From contig OY821744.1 of the NCBI GenBank assembly GCA_963682055.1, positions 253,001 to 317,000 of the forward strand: a stretch of 64,000 nt of DNA, read 5' to 3'. The translations under genes and the position numbers were made by a program. Shown piece by piece: positions 45,041 to 57,071 of the stretch. Each line of letters starts with the position of its first letter. Positions within the stretch are counted from its first letter, which is position 1. The stretch is from Primula veris. Its lineage: Eukaryota > Streptophyta > Magnoliopsida > Ericales > Primulaceae. A model generated the notes under the pieces. That model did no database searches. It had not been told where the DNA came from and saw nothing but the letters and a program-made list of their open reading frames with translations.

Positions 45041-48000
45041 TTATGCTCGGAGTCCTACTGAGGTTGCACACAGCCTCAGTTTGTCGATTGTAACAGTCTT
45101 CGTTAGCATATCGGCGGGGTTCTTAGCGCCCTCAATCTTTTCTAGCGCGAAGATTCCATCTTCTAGAACAGCCCGGATAAAGTGGTAACGAATCTGTATG
45201 TGCTTTGTGCGTGAATGGAATACAAGATTCTTAGCTAGATGAACTGCACTTTGACTATCACAGTGCAGAACTCCCTTGTCGGTTTTCTGACCGAGCTCCT
45301 TTAAGAAACCTTGCAACCAAATCATCTCTTTGCTTGCTTCCGTCATCGCGACGTACTCAGCCTCTGTGGTCGACAATGCAACAATCTTTTGCAGCTTAGA
45401 TGTCCAACTCACAGCAGTACCACCATAGGTACAAACACATCCCGTTGTGCTCTTTCGGCTGTCCAGATCACCGGCCATGTCAGCATCCACATAGCCGTGC
45501 AGACCTTCTGAGGTCTTTCGGAAACATAATGCCAAACTCACGGTACCCGAGAGATATCTCAATATCCACTTCACAGCTTCCCAATGGTGCTTGCCCGGGT
45601 TACTCATGTAACGACTGACAACTCCCACTGCATGGGCAATGTCCGGTCTTGTACACACCATTGCGTACATCAAGCTACCAATTGCTGAAGCGTAGGGTAT
45701 GTTCGACATACAATCCTTTCCTTTCTCGTCTGAGGGTGATTGTTCCTTCGACAAGCTAAAGTGTGCGGCTAGCGGTGAGCCTACAGCCTTGGCATCACTC
45801 ATGCTAAACCGTGCCAACACTTTCTTCACATACTCGGCTTGCGACAGAAACAGGGACCCATCCCTTTCTCGGGAAATCCTCATACCGAGGATCTGATTTG
45901 CGGCACCCAAATCTTTCATTTCAAACTGTTTCGCCAACTGTTGTTTCACCTTGTTAATCTCAACAAGGCTTGTCCCGGCAAGCAACATGTCATCTACGTA
46001 CAACAGTAGTATGACATACGAAGAGTTCGCAAATTTCTTCACGAAACAACAGTGATTGCTATCACTTCTTTCGAACCCGGTATCCGCCATGAAACTGTCA
46101 AACTTCTTATACCACTGCCGTGGTGCTTGTTTTAACCCGTACAAGCTCTTTCGCAGTTTGCAGACCAGTTTCTCTTTTCCCTTTTCAGCAAACCCTTCAG
46201 GTTGGAGCATGTAAATTTCTTCATCGAGGTCTCCATGGAGAAAGGCAGTTTTCACATCTAACTGCTCGAGATGAAGATTCGCATTTACAACAATGCTCAA
46301 CAATAGCCGAATAGTCGTCATCTTTACGACTGGTGAAAAGATCTCGGTGTAGTCAATTCTTGCCTCTTGCTGGAACCCTTTGACTACTAAGCGTGCCTTA
46401 TACCGTTTCGTGCTGTCTTGTTCCTCCTTCAGTCGGAACACCCATTTGTTGCTCAGTGCCCGCTTCCCTTTGGGCAGTTCGGCTAACTGCCAAGTCATAT
46501 TCTTCTCGAGCGACTTCATCTCATCATTCATCGCGAGCTCCCACTTGCTCGAGTCTTTCAGCTCCAAAGTTTCTTCTCTACTTTCGGGCTCGCCTGCATC
46601 ACTGAGCAATATGTAATGCAGGGAAGGAGAGTATCGGGCAGGAGGTCTCTTCTCGCGATGACCTCGGCCCAATTCAGGTCGGGGAGTTTGGGGCTCCTCC
46701 TCGTCCTCTTCAGCACTTGCTGGAGGGTTGTCGAGCACCACTGGCTCATCTTCAGTGTCATTTTCCAACTCTCTTGGAAACACATTCATGTCGACCATAC
46801 CACTTTCCTCGGACGGGAGCGCATCTTCTTCCACCACTGCATTTTGTCGATCTTTGTACAAAATGCTTTCGTTGAAGATGACATCCTTACTGCGAATGAT
46901 CTTCTTTGTTTGACCATCCCAGAAGCGATATCCAAACTCAGCTCCACCGTACCCCACAAAGTAACACACTTTGGATTTCGAGTCAAGCTTGGTACGTTCA
47001 TTTATGTCGACATGGATATATGACAGACAACCGAACACTCGCAAGTGTTCATACGAGATAGGCTTTCCTATCCAGACTTCCTCGGGAATTCTCTTTTCCA
47101 AAGGCACTGAGGGTCCGCGGTTAATGAGGTAAACCGCCGTGCTTATTGCATGTGCCCACATGGCTTTGGGCAGCCCACTTTGCAGTCTCATACTCCTAGC
47201 ACGCTCATTGATTGTTCGGTTCATTCGCTCGGCCACGCCATTCTGCTGTGGCGTTTTTCGGATGGTCTTCTCCATTCGAATGCCTCTTTGAGCACAGAAC
47301 TCAACGAACTTCGCATCAATGTACTCTCCGCCGTTATCGGACCTCAAACATTTGAGTTTATTCCCGGTCTCTAGCTCGACCATGGCCTTCCATTCTTAAA
47401 ATTTCTTAAACACCTCAGACTTGTGTTTCAAGAAATAGACCCATGTTTTCCTCGTCGAATCATAGATGAAGGTCACATAGTACTGAGATCCTCCCAGTGA
47501 GTTTACCGGAGATGGTCCCCATACGTCTGAGTAGACCAGTGCTAGCTTCTCCTCCTTGGAACTTTTTCCACCTTTCCGGAAGCTCACTTTCTTCTGCTTC
47601 CCAAAGATGCAACCTTCGCACATGTCAAGGTTGACAGACTTCAAGCCTGGAAGTCTACTGTCCTTCGCTAACACCTTCATCCCCTTCTCACTCATGTGAC
47701 CCAACCGTCGATGCCACAGTTCCGAGAAGTTTTGCGACACAGCTGCCGCAATTGTACGCACCTCCTCGGTCGTCATGTACAATGTACCGACCTTGCTCCC
47801 TCGGGCTATCACCATAGCTCCTCGTGAAACTTTCCAAGCTCCACAGCTAAACGAAATGGAGTGCCTTTCGGCATCGAGTTGACCCACTGAAATCAGATTC
47901 TTGGTCAACCTCGGGACATGCCTCACTTTCGTTAACTTCCATACCGATCCATTTGGAATGCGAATCTTCACATCGCCCATTCCAACAACCTCCAACGCTT

Positions 48001-48982
48001 CTCCGTCGGCTAGATACACTTTACCGAAATTACCCGCAGTGCAATTTTCGAATAAATCCTTCTGAGGGGTTGTGTGAAATGATGCCCCAGAGTCTAGAAT
48101 CCACGAATCTATCTCTCTCTTTACGGCAAGCATTAAACAGTCTCCCGAATCCTCGTCGCTCGCAATATTAGCCCCGTGATCACGGCCGGTACTCTTCTTC
48201 GGCTGCTTGCACTCATGATTGAAGTGCCCCATACCCTGGCAGTTATAGCACCGAAGATTCTTCTTACTTCGGTCGCTATCTTTGCCTCCTCGGCTAAGCC
48301 CTCTTCTAACTCGGGATTGCGAACGTCCTCTAACGTCCCATACCCTGGCCTTACCCCGGTCTCTTGAACCCATGTTCAAGGCTGCTCCATCATTTGAGCA
48401 TTCACCCATATCCAATCTCCTGAGTTCCTCAGCGAGTATTTGATCTCGGATGCCGTTGTAAGTCAGTTTCTCCTTTCCAATTGAGTTGCTCACAGCATCT
48501 CGCATGAATTCCCAACTGTTCGGTAGAGATGCTAGCAGTATAAGGGCTCTCACTTCGTCTTCAAAAGTTATCTCCACCGCATCCAACTGATTTACGGTGT
48601 CGATGAACTTATTCACGTGACTCGCGACAGGTGTGCCCTCAGCCATGCGTAGGTTGAACAACTTACGCATGAGATGTACCTTGTTGTTCGCGGATGGTTT
48701 CTCATACTTGTCGGTGAGGATCTTCATCATCCCCATCGTCGTCGTCTCTCTTGCGACGTTATGTGCGACACTCCTAGATAGTGTTAGGCGGATCACTCCC
48801 AACACTTGACGGTCTAAGAGTTTCCACGCCTCTTCGGTGGTCGTGGTCGGCCTTTCCTCAAGGAGAAGTGGCTGATGCATCTTCCTCCCATAGAGGTAGT
48901 CCTCTATCTGCATTCTCCAGAATGCGAAGTCCTTCCCGTCGAACTTCTCGATCCCGTGTGCGGTTCTGTCTTCTTTCGCCAT
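45041..48982 (-). pseudogene. copia gag-pol polyprotein with one in-frame stop
   Basis: One frame of 1314 codons runs from ATG 48982 to the stop at 45041-45043, interrupted only by a TAA at 47398-47396. In order: a gag-like region (FDGKDFAFWRMQIEDYLYG); a CCHC knuckle (CYNCQGMGHFNHEC); an aspartic protease (WILDSGASFHTT); an integrase zinc-binding HHCC region (HRRLGHMSEKG, then CEGCIFGKQ) and catalytic-core motifs (YSDVWGP, SDNGGEY); reverse transcriptase (KTAFLHGDLDEEIYM, YVDDMLLAG); and RNase H (DADMAGD). The stop falls in the integrase core, just after VFKKF, and looks like a single point mutation. Several open frames on the plus strand are antisense shadows. The copy probably cannot make full-length Pol without readthrough. 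Confidence 0.93.
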
Positions 48983-48993
48983 CGATCTTCCGA

Positions 48994-49005
48994 GCTCTGA
49001 TACCA
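48994..49005 (-). other. primer-binding site (initiator tRNA-Met type)
   Basis: On the minus strand TGGTATCAGAGC starts two bases inside the 5' LTR. It complements the 3' end of plant initiator methionine tRNA. Confidence 0.95.
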
Positions 49006-49007
49006 CT

Positions 49008-49354
49008 TGTTAGGGTCGATCAGGCGAATCAATGAAAGACAGAAATACTAAACCGAGCACACACACACTTTGATAACGGAGTTCACCCAAATTGGCTACG
49101 TCTCCGGGCCGCTACACGTGGCACTTACTATATATATAGAGGATTACAAATGTAATCTAGCTAAATACAAAGCTATGGTTCTCTCGCAAATAGAACTCTC
49201 TCTTTATAATATAAACGTGTTGTGTAAAGATGTAATTAAAATACAAGATATTGGGGCATATAAATAGAACCCTTAGTGAGTCATATTACAATTCCAGGCG
49301 ATGTGGGATAATTTGAAAACATGGCCAAACCTCATTTGGCTCCACAACTCAACA
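49008..49354 (-). repeat. 5' LTR of the copia element (347 bp)
   Basis: This is the promoter-bearing LTR, adjacent to the primer-binding site. It is identical to the 3' LTR except for six substitutions over 320 aligned bases and one 27-bp insertion at 49315-49341. It is followed by the ATAAA duplication at 49355-49359. Confidence 0.95.
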
Positions 49355-49620
49355 ATAAAGACTGTTCGATTTACATCCAACGGCGATAATGATTACGTGT
49401 TAACAAAAGGAAAATAATCGTAAGAGCTCTTGACCGTTGGAGACAAATTTAACGGACAATGCAACTTTAGCCTCTAAACTTTGTTTTAGCAACTCCATTC
49501 CCTTTCGAGATATGATCGATAAAACAATATACATTAATTAAACATTTAAACCCACATATTATTCTTATACCATGATCTGCAAATGCATTTTCTTCTAGTC
49601 CGATTCGTTCGACTATGAAA

Positions 49621-50142
49621 CTAACTCTCTATAATCGTATCCAACCTCGGCCTCCACGACTCTGATCTCTTACATGACTCGCCCTTACCGTATTTTCCTA
49701 CAGTACTGTTGCCACACATCGCGATTTTACCTGACGACTCTGACTCAGAACTTTTCCCATGTGGTGAAGCGCCATTGGACAATGGTGATTTAGGTTGGCT
49801 ACTATTAGCTAATTTAATGAGCCGTTTAGCCAAGAGGGCTATATCCATAGGAGAAGATTCAGCTTCAATAGTCGAATATGACAGCGTACAATAAACATGG
49901 TTGGGCTCGAGGCGAGTGTCAGGTTTGAGAGGCTTTAAATATCCAGATATGAGCTGAGATTGAGAGCAAAGAAACTGCTTAGTCGGTTTTCCGGTGACTT
50001 CGCGGGCAGTTATAGGGTAGTAAAAGTCCTCCATGTAGCCATTTGCATGTACTACTCTTACGTAGTTCGATAGTGAATTTTCTTTTTGAAGATTAAACAA
50101 GTTTGATGGTGATTTTTGTTTCTTAGAGATTATGCAACCCAT
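49621..50142 (-). CDS. PADRE-domain (DUF4228) protein B
   Basis: Intronless, 173 aa from ATG 50142 to the TAG at 49621. The MGCIISKKQK acylation signal is present, followed by a linker longer than in A (SPSNLFNLQKENSLSNYVR). The PADRE core follows (VVHANGYMEDFYYPITAREV, then SQSQLISGYLKPLKPD), with a Ser-rich tail ending RPRLDTIIES. It is a diverged paralogue of A, oriented tail to tail with it. The frame runs upstream to 50253 but only through leader sequence; the MGC start is preferred because it restores the shared acylation motif. The distal part of the gene is duplicated as the pseudogene B'. Confidence 0.9.
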   Translation of the reverse strand: MGCIISKKQKSPSNLFNLQKENSLSNYVRVVHANGYMEDFYYPITAREVTGKPTKQFLCSQSQLISGYLKPLKPDTRLEPNHVYCTLSYSTIEAESSPMDIALLAKRLIKLANSSQPKSPLSNGASPHGKSSESESSGKIAMCGNSTVGKYGKGESCKRSESWRPRLDTIIES

Positions 50143-51631
50143 TTTTTTTTCTAAAAAATTGAGAGAAAGAGATATTAAGCACACTAGAGGTGGTTTGGTT
50201 GGTACTATAGTGAAGTTTATATGTATACGTGTACTTAACGTAATTTTAGACAACTACTTATGTGTGTAGATGTGGTTTAAAGTTTAGTCATTGACTTTAT
50301 AAATAAAATGATTCTTATGAACAAGGGATATATATATATGAGTTTGGTAAACGTTCCCTAGCTCAGTTTAAAGTTTTAAACTGGCTTTTTAATATATGTT
50401 TAATAGGTAATTTTATTTTACGGATTTGCATCTAAGACACGATAAGAACATGGGTCATTTTCTTGTTAAAGTTGGATAAGTTGAACACAACTCGTTTTTT
50501 CCTTTTCTTCTTCTTATATTAATGATTAACTATCAGATTGAACTTGATAATGAAATAAGTATACAGTGTATAAAAAGACCTTAAGAATGAAAAGACACAC
50601 CAATATAAATGTAAACGCTTGAAGTCTAATTTTAGTTATAATAATAATTAGTAACGAAATTGAATTCTCATCAACTTTTATTTGTTTTTGGCTTAAAACT
50701 AGAAGAGTGATCTTTAAGCTGGCAAGCTTTTTCCGAGCCATTAATGAAATATAATTAAAATAATTATTCGAAAATATCGTCTCTATTGTCCACTTTTAAT
50801 TAAAACACCTTGAAAGTATAAAGGAGAAGGATTAGAGCATTTTGTTGAGAAGATGTAATTTATTTTAGGAACGTTATTGGTCCAAGTCCAATTGAAAAGT
50901 ATGTTTAATGTTTATGAAAATTGTTTGCGAATAAATATTTTGCTAAATCCATGATCTACGAACAAACATGCAAGATAAAAATACCAATGTCGTATTCTAT
51001 GTCGATTTGCTTTTGTTTTTGTTTTTTGTTTTTTGTGGTTACTCTCTCGAGCACAAAGTGACATAGTCATTTGCGTTACATAAGTAAGAAGTAAAGTAAG
51101 TGATAATCACCCCTTTATAAATTTATAATAAGACACATTTATGCTATTAATTTACTAGTCACGAAGGGACATGAGTATAAGTTGCAGGCTTCGACAAAAA
51201 AGTCATGTTTTTGTTAATTGAATACTAATTCTTGAGGTAAGAGAAAATGTGAAATTTGTGTAATGTTCTCATACACACAATTAACTAATTAAGTGAATTA
51301 ATATTTGTATCTTTTAGTGTGGACCCAAAATTCGGCTGTTAATAGTACTATTGAAACAGATATATGAAGAATTTGTTCATTGCATTTGCCGTAAGGCTTA
51401 AGTAGTAGCTAGCTAGAGCTTTAGAAAATTATTTAACAAAGTCAAATGAGTATCCTATATATTTATATTAATTACAATAATATCATACTCATATAAAAAT
51501 ATAAAAATTAAAAACTAATAAAATTATTTATCACTCTTTAATAACAAAACATTCTTTTAAATATTAAACTATATTTTTTTTTATTATCCACATATTTATA
51601 TCACAACTATACATATTTTATATATTTTTAT

Positions 51632-51677
51632 TACATTACGCGTCACACACGTTACGTGTGGGGTACGATTAATTAGT
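51632..51677 (+). mobile_element. Helitron-like 3' terminus, first copy
   Basis: A perfect inverted repeat CACACGT-T-ACGTGTG at 51646-51660 is followed 14 bases later by TTAG then T. The flanks resemble the second copy at 52005. The terminal TTAG departs from the CTRR consensus. Confidence 0.4.
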
Positions 51678-52004
51678 GTGTGTATATATATATATATATA
51701 TATATCATACTATTAATATAACGGAACTCAATAAATCTTGAGGCTGCCCAATTTTACCTATTTTTTTCAAAAATGCTCATATTCCAATTTACTAATTACT
51801 AAAATAACTTAATGCAATTTAAATAAATAAATAAATAAATATTCTTTTTTTCACATATCAAATCATCTTTCAAACAAATCATCATACATGTATTTTTATA
51901 TTTGTATAACAATAAAACATTATATTTTTACGATATTTATCCAATTATTTTTGTTAACTTTTTGAAAATGTTAAATTTATTTGTGCCGGATCATATTTAT
52001 GCAA

Positions 52005-52043
52005 TTACGTGTCGCACACGTAACGCGTGACCTACGATTGCTA

Positions 52044-52045
<2 letters not shown>
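52005..52045 (+). mobile_element. Helitron-like 3' terminus, second copy
   Basis: The imperfect inverted repeat CACACGT-A-ACGCGTG at 52015-52029 is followed 11 bases later by CTAG then T. This is the arrangement of a Helitron 3' end (hairpin, short spacer, CTRR, insertion before T). The 5' TC end was not located. Confidence 0.45.

Positions 52046-52100
<55 letters not shown>
52045..52100. repeat. TA microsatellite
   Basis: An uninterrupted TA run of about 55 bases abuts the Helitron-like CTAG end. Other TA runs lie near 51684-51705 and 58650-58686. Confidence 0.9.
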
Positions 52101-52102
<2 letters not shown>

Positions 52103-53086
52103 CAGGCTAACTAAGGATTAGAATAGACGGAGGTAAGTAATTAATGATGAGTGGTGTGAATATTTATTGAAGTTGATTAAAAATTTATTGAATTATTTTG
52201 GGTGTGGAAATTTATTCATTATCAGTTAAGAACCTATTTACTTTTAATTCAGGAACAACGTAACTTATATTATCAAAGCTATTATAGTTAAACATTTTAG
52301 CTAATTTCTTGTAATGATTTTGTAGATGTAGCCATGAAGCCTTATCGGTAATTTTTATTGAGCCATACATATACCAATTACCAAATATTAGCGTACATTA
52401 TAAAATGACTCACTTTCACTTAAAATTAAATGTTTCTGAACTTTTGGATCAAACTCAAATTACTGGGCATAAATTAATCTCAAAAGAACACAAACCCAGC
52501 CAGTTCTAATCTATTCCAGTCTCTGCTTCCGATCCGGATTAGTAATATTTTGGCCTGAATCAGAAATTACCAAACTCTTCCATAACAGTTGTTTGAATTT
52601 AACCAAAATTCTGACTGACCATTCACGTCTTTAACTTTTAAGCCCAATCACAATTTATAAGGACAGAGAACCAAAGACGTAACTTCGACTTGAAAATTAC
52701 AACCAGCCAATCCCGACAAAGTTCACAAGGTTTCATGCCATTCCTTTTGTGATGGATTACGAAAATATATACAATAGCTGTCTGAATCAAATCACGTATT
52801 CAAAATTTTCAGTCCAATGATAGAATAAAAACTCAAAACTGGCAACAACAAAAAACAAGAACTAATTCACCATTCCAGAGGTAGATGCTTCAGCTCAAGT
52901 CAAGTATCAACACTGATATAATAACAATGTGTTACCAAATCGCCCTTGCCAAAAAAGTGGAACGGGACACTAAAATCAAATCCTATATGAGGCGCTTTAC
53001 ATCATTATAAACTACACGAAAAATGAAGGGTTGAAGAACACCCGCTAATTCGACCAAAGAATTGATACCAACTGCTTAAACTCCAC

Positions 53087-56000
53087 TCAGAATGAGGTTG
53101 TGGTGTAATTTGAAAAAAGTGTCATCAAATTATCGAGAGTTTCAGGCATGAACTTTCTTGCAAATAAGTAGCACGGCCGTTGTTTTCCGTTCCATAAACA
53201 CTGTCTTATGGAGATTTCCTTCTGCATTTCATAATAAAAATTATTTTAACTATCTTTGAAACAAAAAAAAAAAGGGCTTGAAAAGGGGAAAAACATCCCT
53301 TTATTTGAAATTTGAAGCCATGGATGTTGACATACCCGTTCCTCACTTGTCACATGTACGCTTTCATTAATGGACTGCAATATTGAATGACACAAAACAT
53401 TCAGCAAAAGGTAAACAAATAGGTAATGTGTTTTTGGCGAGATAGGAAGGAGTCTTACGGTAATAGATTTAATCAGCTTGTGACTAATATCTTGAGCCGT
53501 ATATGATTTTGGATGCCACTTTCCCTCTGACCAGTCGACATGTGTCACTGACCAGTTTGCTATGCCAGATGGATCGAGCATCTAACAAAAAATCAAAGAA
53601 AGTTTATCTAAATACTGGGAAGAAGTGGAGGAGGCAAAAAGGATTGTTGTTTGGCTGCAAACTGTAAGAAAAGAAGCTGGATTTTTCAGTGTTTAGAATA
53701 AAATTTAGCTCCTCCAGCCCATGGCTTTTTAGCTTAATAGGACAAAAACTCTTAAGAAACTCAGCTTTCAAGCTGGTCATGTATGCAGTTTAGCTTTCAA
53801 GCAAAAAGTCAGAAAAGCAGACCCGAATAGCTGTAAACAAAGAATGTCTATGCAGGCATGTTTTGTAGTAATTATTTTTAAGGTAATCAGGTTTTGGAAA
53901 CATTTTTTCACAACAAATAAAAGTTGGTTATAACTTACATTTGCAGAAAGGATCAGAATTACAAAATTACAAGGTATTTCTAGGTTTAATAAAAGTAAAA
54001 AAAAAAAAGGAGCAACATCACAAGTACCTCAGATAATAAAGAAAATAGATAAAAGAGCGCTTACAGAAAAGAAAGTGGGCAAATAATGTTCATCCGAGTA
54101 ACAATTACGGCCATCCATGCCTGGCTGCAAAATGGGCAGCAACAAAATGTCAATACACATTCGCCCAATAAACATACAATTAAAATTCTAAAAATGCGCA
54201 AATGACACAAGCTAAAACTATGACCATAATACCAAACCTCCTAATCTGTATGTCTAATCCACTTGAAAGTTAAAAGAGAAGCCCGTTTAATTCTCAAGTA
54301 CGTATAAAAGAACAACATAGAACATTTTGGAAAAATTTACAACACATTAAGTCGCTAACACTTCAAACACAAGCAACCAACTAGTTACAGTTATGTACCT
54401 GGCAGTAATCTCGAAACTTCGAGTAGTAGAGATTATCAGCCATTACTATCACTGCATGTTGCCTTTTCAATGTGAACCACTGCACAAAATTCACATTTAT
54501 GATTTATCCATATCGCATACACGTAAACTGAAATGAAACTTTTAATATACATGATACATCACGTTCATACAGGTAAAAGCTTTTACTCGGAAGAAAAACA
54601 AGACCGAAGATCTCAGAATGCGTTTATCGGTCTCATTTATTTGTCAAATATGAAAAAGTATATTCTGTACAAATACGTCAAACTATTAGGTGTGCACCAT
54701 GTGTTAAGTGAAAACGAAAAAACCAAAATTTTTTAATTGAAAGTAGCAAAAAAGTATTTGATTGTAGTGTTAATATGTGAAAATATACTTTAACGAAGAA
54801 GTATGGATAATAAACTTAAGAAAAGCGCTCATATATTTATTTCATCAAAAGTAAATACATTTTGTTGTTACATCAAACACATTTTTACTTCCAAGAAGAA
54901 TTCATAGTAGTATACAAAAATATATTTTGGGGGTGCCTACCAAACAATTAACAATTGACAATTTATTTCAGATGCGATCTTCAATGTTAACTAATATATT
55001 AAGTAAATCAAGGCCAAACCAATTTAATCATTTTAGAAAAGGAACTAGTGCCTACATAAAGAAACCTACAGAAACTAAAAAAAAAACAGATCTAAAACAT
55101 GGAAAATGTGATAGCAAAATTCTCGAAATATACTTGTGCGCCTTTACGAAAATCTGCCTTCACAACTTCAGGTAACATACGCTCTGAGTATCTGCCACTT
55201 CCATGCGGACCAGGATCCTCAAAACTGTACAAAAGAAACATACACAAATAATGAAACCTCATTACCATAAACTAAGAGTCTAAGACCAATATTAAGGGAA
55301 AAACAGAGTTTAATGCAATAATTGGTACTTACCAGTCGACATAGCTGATAGTCGCGTGCAAAAGAAAGTTATAAACGTAGTCAAAATCATGCAATGGTAC
55401 ACAGCTGAAAAAAGAAAACATATATACAAATTGTCTGAGTACTATTTTCTGCACATAATACAAATATTAACAGTGGTAACCATATCGGTAATCACCTATC
55501 GGAGAGCAACACAAAATGTTGATTGTCCACATCATCAAGTGCATTTGCAAGCAGACGTCTCTCTGCATCCACCATTGAAATCTTTCCCCAGTCTACCTGT
55601 GAACAGAACAATATCTAATTAGCTTTATCACCATGAACTATCTTATACTTTTTCCTCTGCAAGTGAACAATCTTTTTCCTCTAGACATATCTTATACTTT
55701 TTAGTAGTCAAAACCGTGACCCGTCATCCATATGGTACAGTACAACCATAAGTTTTCTTCATTCAAAAGGGGGGAAAATCATCTAAAAGTGGTTTCTGAA
55801 ATTCAGCAATCCTCTATCGTACAGGTAAACTACCCATATCCATCAATTTAGAATTTTTTTTTGCTGAATTAAAATGACAAATGGAGTTTGACGAGACACG
55901 GAAGATGACATTTCCACAAATGACATTCTTAATCAAGGTCAGAACAAAAAAACAGCATAAACAAAGCACAAATGGGGAAAAAACAGAAGCAATATTAAAG

Positions 56001-57071
56001 GCCTATTTGTCAAAGAACAAGACAACTAACCCTGCCACTACGAATTTCTCTCTTGCGAAAGTATTGGCTAAAATGGAGTGGTCTGTCTCTGGATGCATGT
56101 ACATAGATAGAAAACTTGCCTTCGTGGCCCTGTCATAAAGGATAAAAATTACTGTATGTCGTCTAAACTTTAAATCGAATAATTTGATATTGAAGTTTAA
56201 CAAAAAGACACAGAAAGCAGATGCAAGTTAATCCACATTACAATCCCACTTTAATTTATTTTAACCCCATCCATGCCAAAAAATTACTAGTATGAATATT
56301 AAGGGAGTATTTAACCTGTAAACTAGTCAATTTCTCAAGCTTAACAACACATTTTATACAAGTAAAAAAAAGCAATTAAATTGATTCATAGCAGTAAACT
56401 ACGCTTTCAAAAATAGGAACACATGCAGTCTAAAAGAGAACTAGAAGAAGGGAAACAGTACTATATGATTAAAGCTTTTGAATTACACGATCTCTGCCTA
56501 CTTTGCTTAGAAGCTGGACTGTGTTGGGTTGATCAGTCGTAAGTTGTTTTTTAAATTGGGTTATTTGGTCTGATAAGGTTAGATATACCTTTTAGCTTAA
56601 GGACCTAGGTTTAACTGCAACCTAGAATAGCTCAACTTTATTTACTCAAAAAGCTGCAACCAAACAAAAAAGAGTAACGAAAGAGCAATCAAGGACAGGA
56701 TTAGAATACAAGGCAACTCACAAGGATATACTTACATCAAAAAACTTATCCCACAGCTTTTCGAAAGGCAAGGCACCAGGGGTCAAGAACATAAATGCAA
56801 TTTTAGCCTTTTCTAACGAACGCGGCGGAGAACTCAGTATATCCTTAATCACAGCATGAGAAGCCATCTCGGAATCAGTTAAAACCCGACCAGGAGAAGG
56901 TGGTAGCCAATTGGGTAATCCTTTGCAACCGTTAGAAGAAAAAACGTAACACACTGAAGAATTGTGGGGAGGATAAACATAAGCACATATCAAGAACAAG
57001 CTGACTAGACAGACCAATACGATAATCCATGTTGGTTTCTTTAACTGTGATCGAGGACGAATTTCTTTCAT
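53087..57071 (-). CDS. GT14 core-2/I-branching-type glycosyltransferase (DUF266)
   Basis: Exons in transcript order: 57071-56736, 56129-56031, 55596-55496, 55404-55333, 55224-55134, 54479-54399, 54124-54065, 53581-53459, 53374-53336, 53221-53087. All junctions are GT..AG and the frame closes at 378 aa, the family norm. It is a type II membrane protein: a short basic cytosolic tail, a transmembrane segment at about residues 14-33 (WIIVLVCLVSLFLICAYVY), a stem, then the catalytic domain. Family motifs in order: AFMFLTPGALPFEKLWDKFF, GHEGKFSIYVHAS, FVLLSDSCVPLHDFDYVYNF, YVDCFEDPGPHGSGRY, DGRNCYSDEHYLPTFF, NWSVTHVDWSEGKWHPKSY and CYLFARKF. It is predicted to act in the Golgi on cell-wall glycans or arabinogalactan-type proteins, as suggested for BC10-like members; donor and acceptor are not determined by sequence. 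Confidence 0.92.

Larger units (their letters stand above)
44544..49354 (-). mobile_element. Ty1/copia LTR retrotransposon, nearly complete
   Basis: The 4811-bp element is transcribed on the minus strand, with LTRs at 44544-44863 and 49008-49354, TG..CA ends and a 5-bp ATAAA duplication. It contains a primer-binding site, a polypurine tract and one gag-pol frame. The order protease, integrase, reverse transcriptase, RNase H marks it as copia, and the gag and RT resemble the Tork/Tnt1-like group (lower confidence). It inserted between the 3' ends of PADRE genes A and B. Confidence 0.95.
42511..50079. repeat. left arm of an inverted segmental duplication carrying the PADRE pair A/B
   Basis: Without the inserted copia element, this segment matches 60889-63309 in reverse orientation. 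The outer edge is at TTTTAAGGAATACC (42511 here, about 63309 there). The inner edge lies inside the coding region of gene B, near 50079. Sampled identity is about 98% in coding parts and 100% over a 613-bp stretch at 43931-44543. The left arm contains the complete B gene, so it is probably closer to the source. Confidence 0.9.
50254..53086. other. intergenic region with Helitron-like ends
   Basis: AT-rich DNA between PADRE B (promoter side) and the 3' end of the GT14 gene. It contains two related hairpin/CTAGT-type termini and TA microsatellites; I see no coding exon. Confidence 0.6.

Noticed and set aside
46616..47374. Plus-strand open frames across the copia pol region
   Set aside because: Shadows of the minus-strand polyprotein.
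53640..53850. Possible MITE with TTTGGCTGCAAACT left end in a GT14 intron
   Set aside because: Only one end is convincing; kept only as a relative of the 27971 element.
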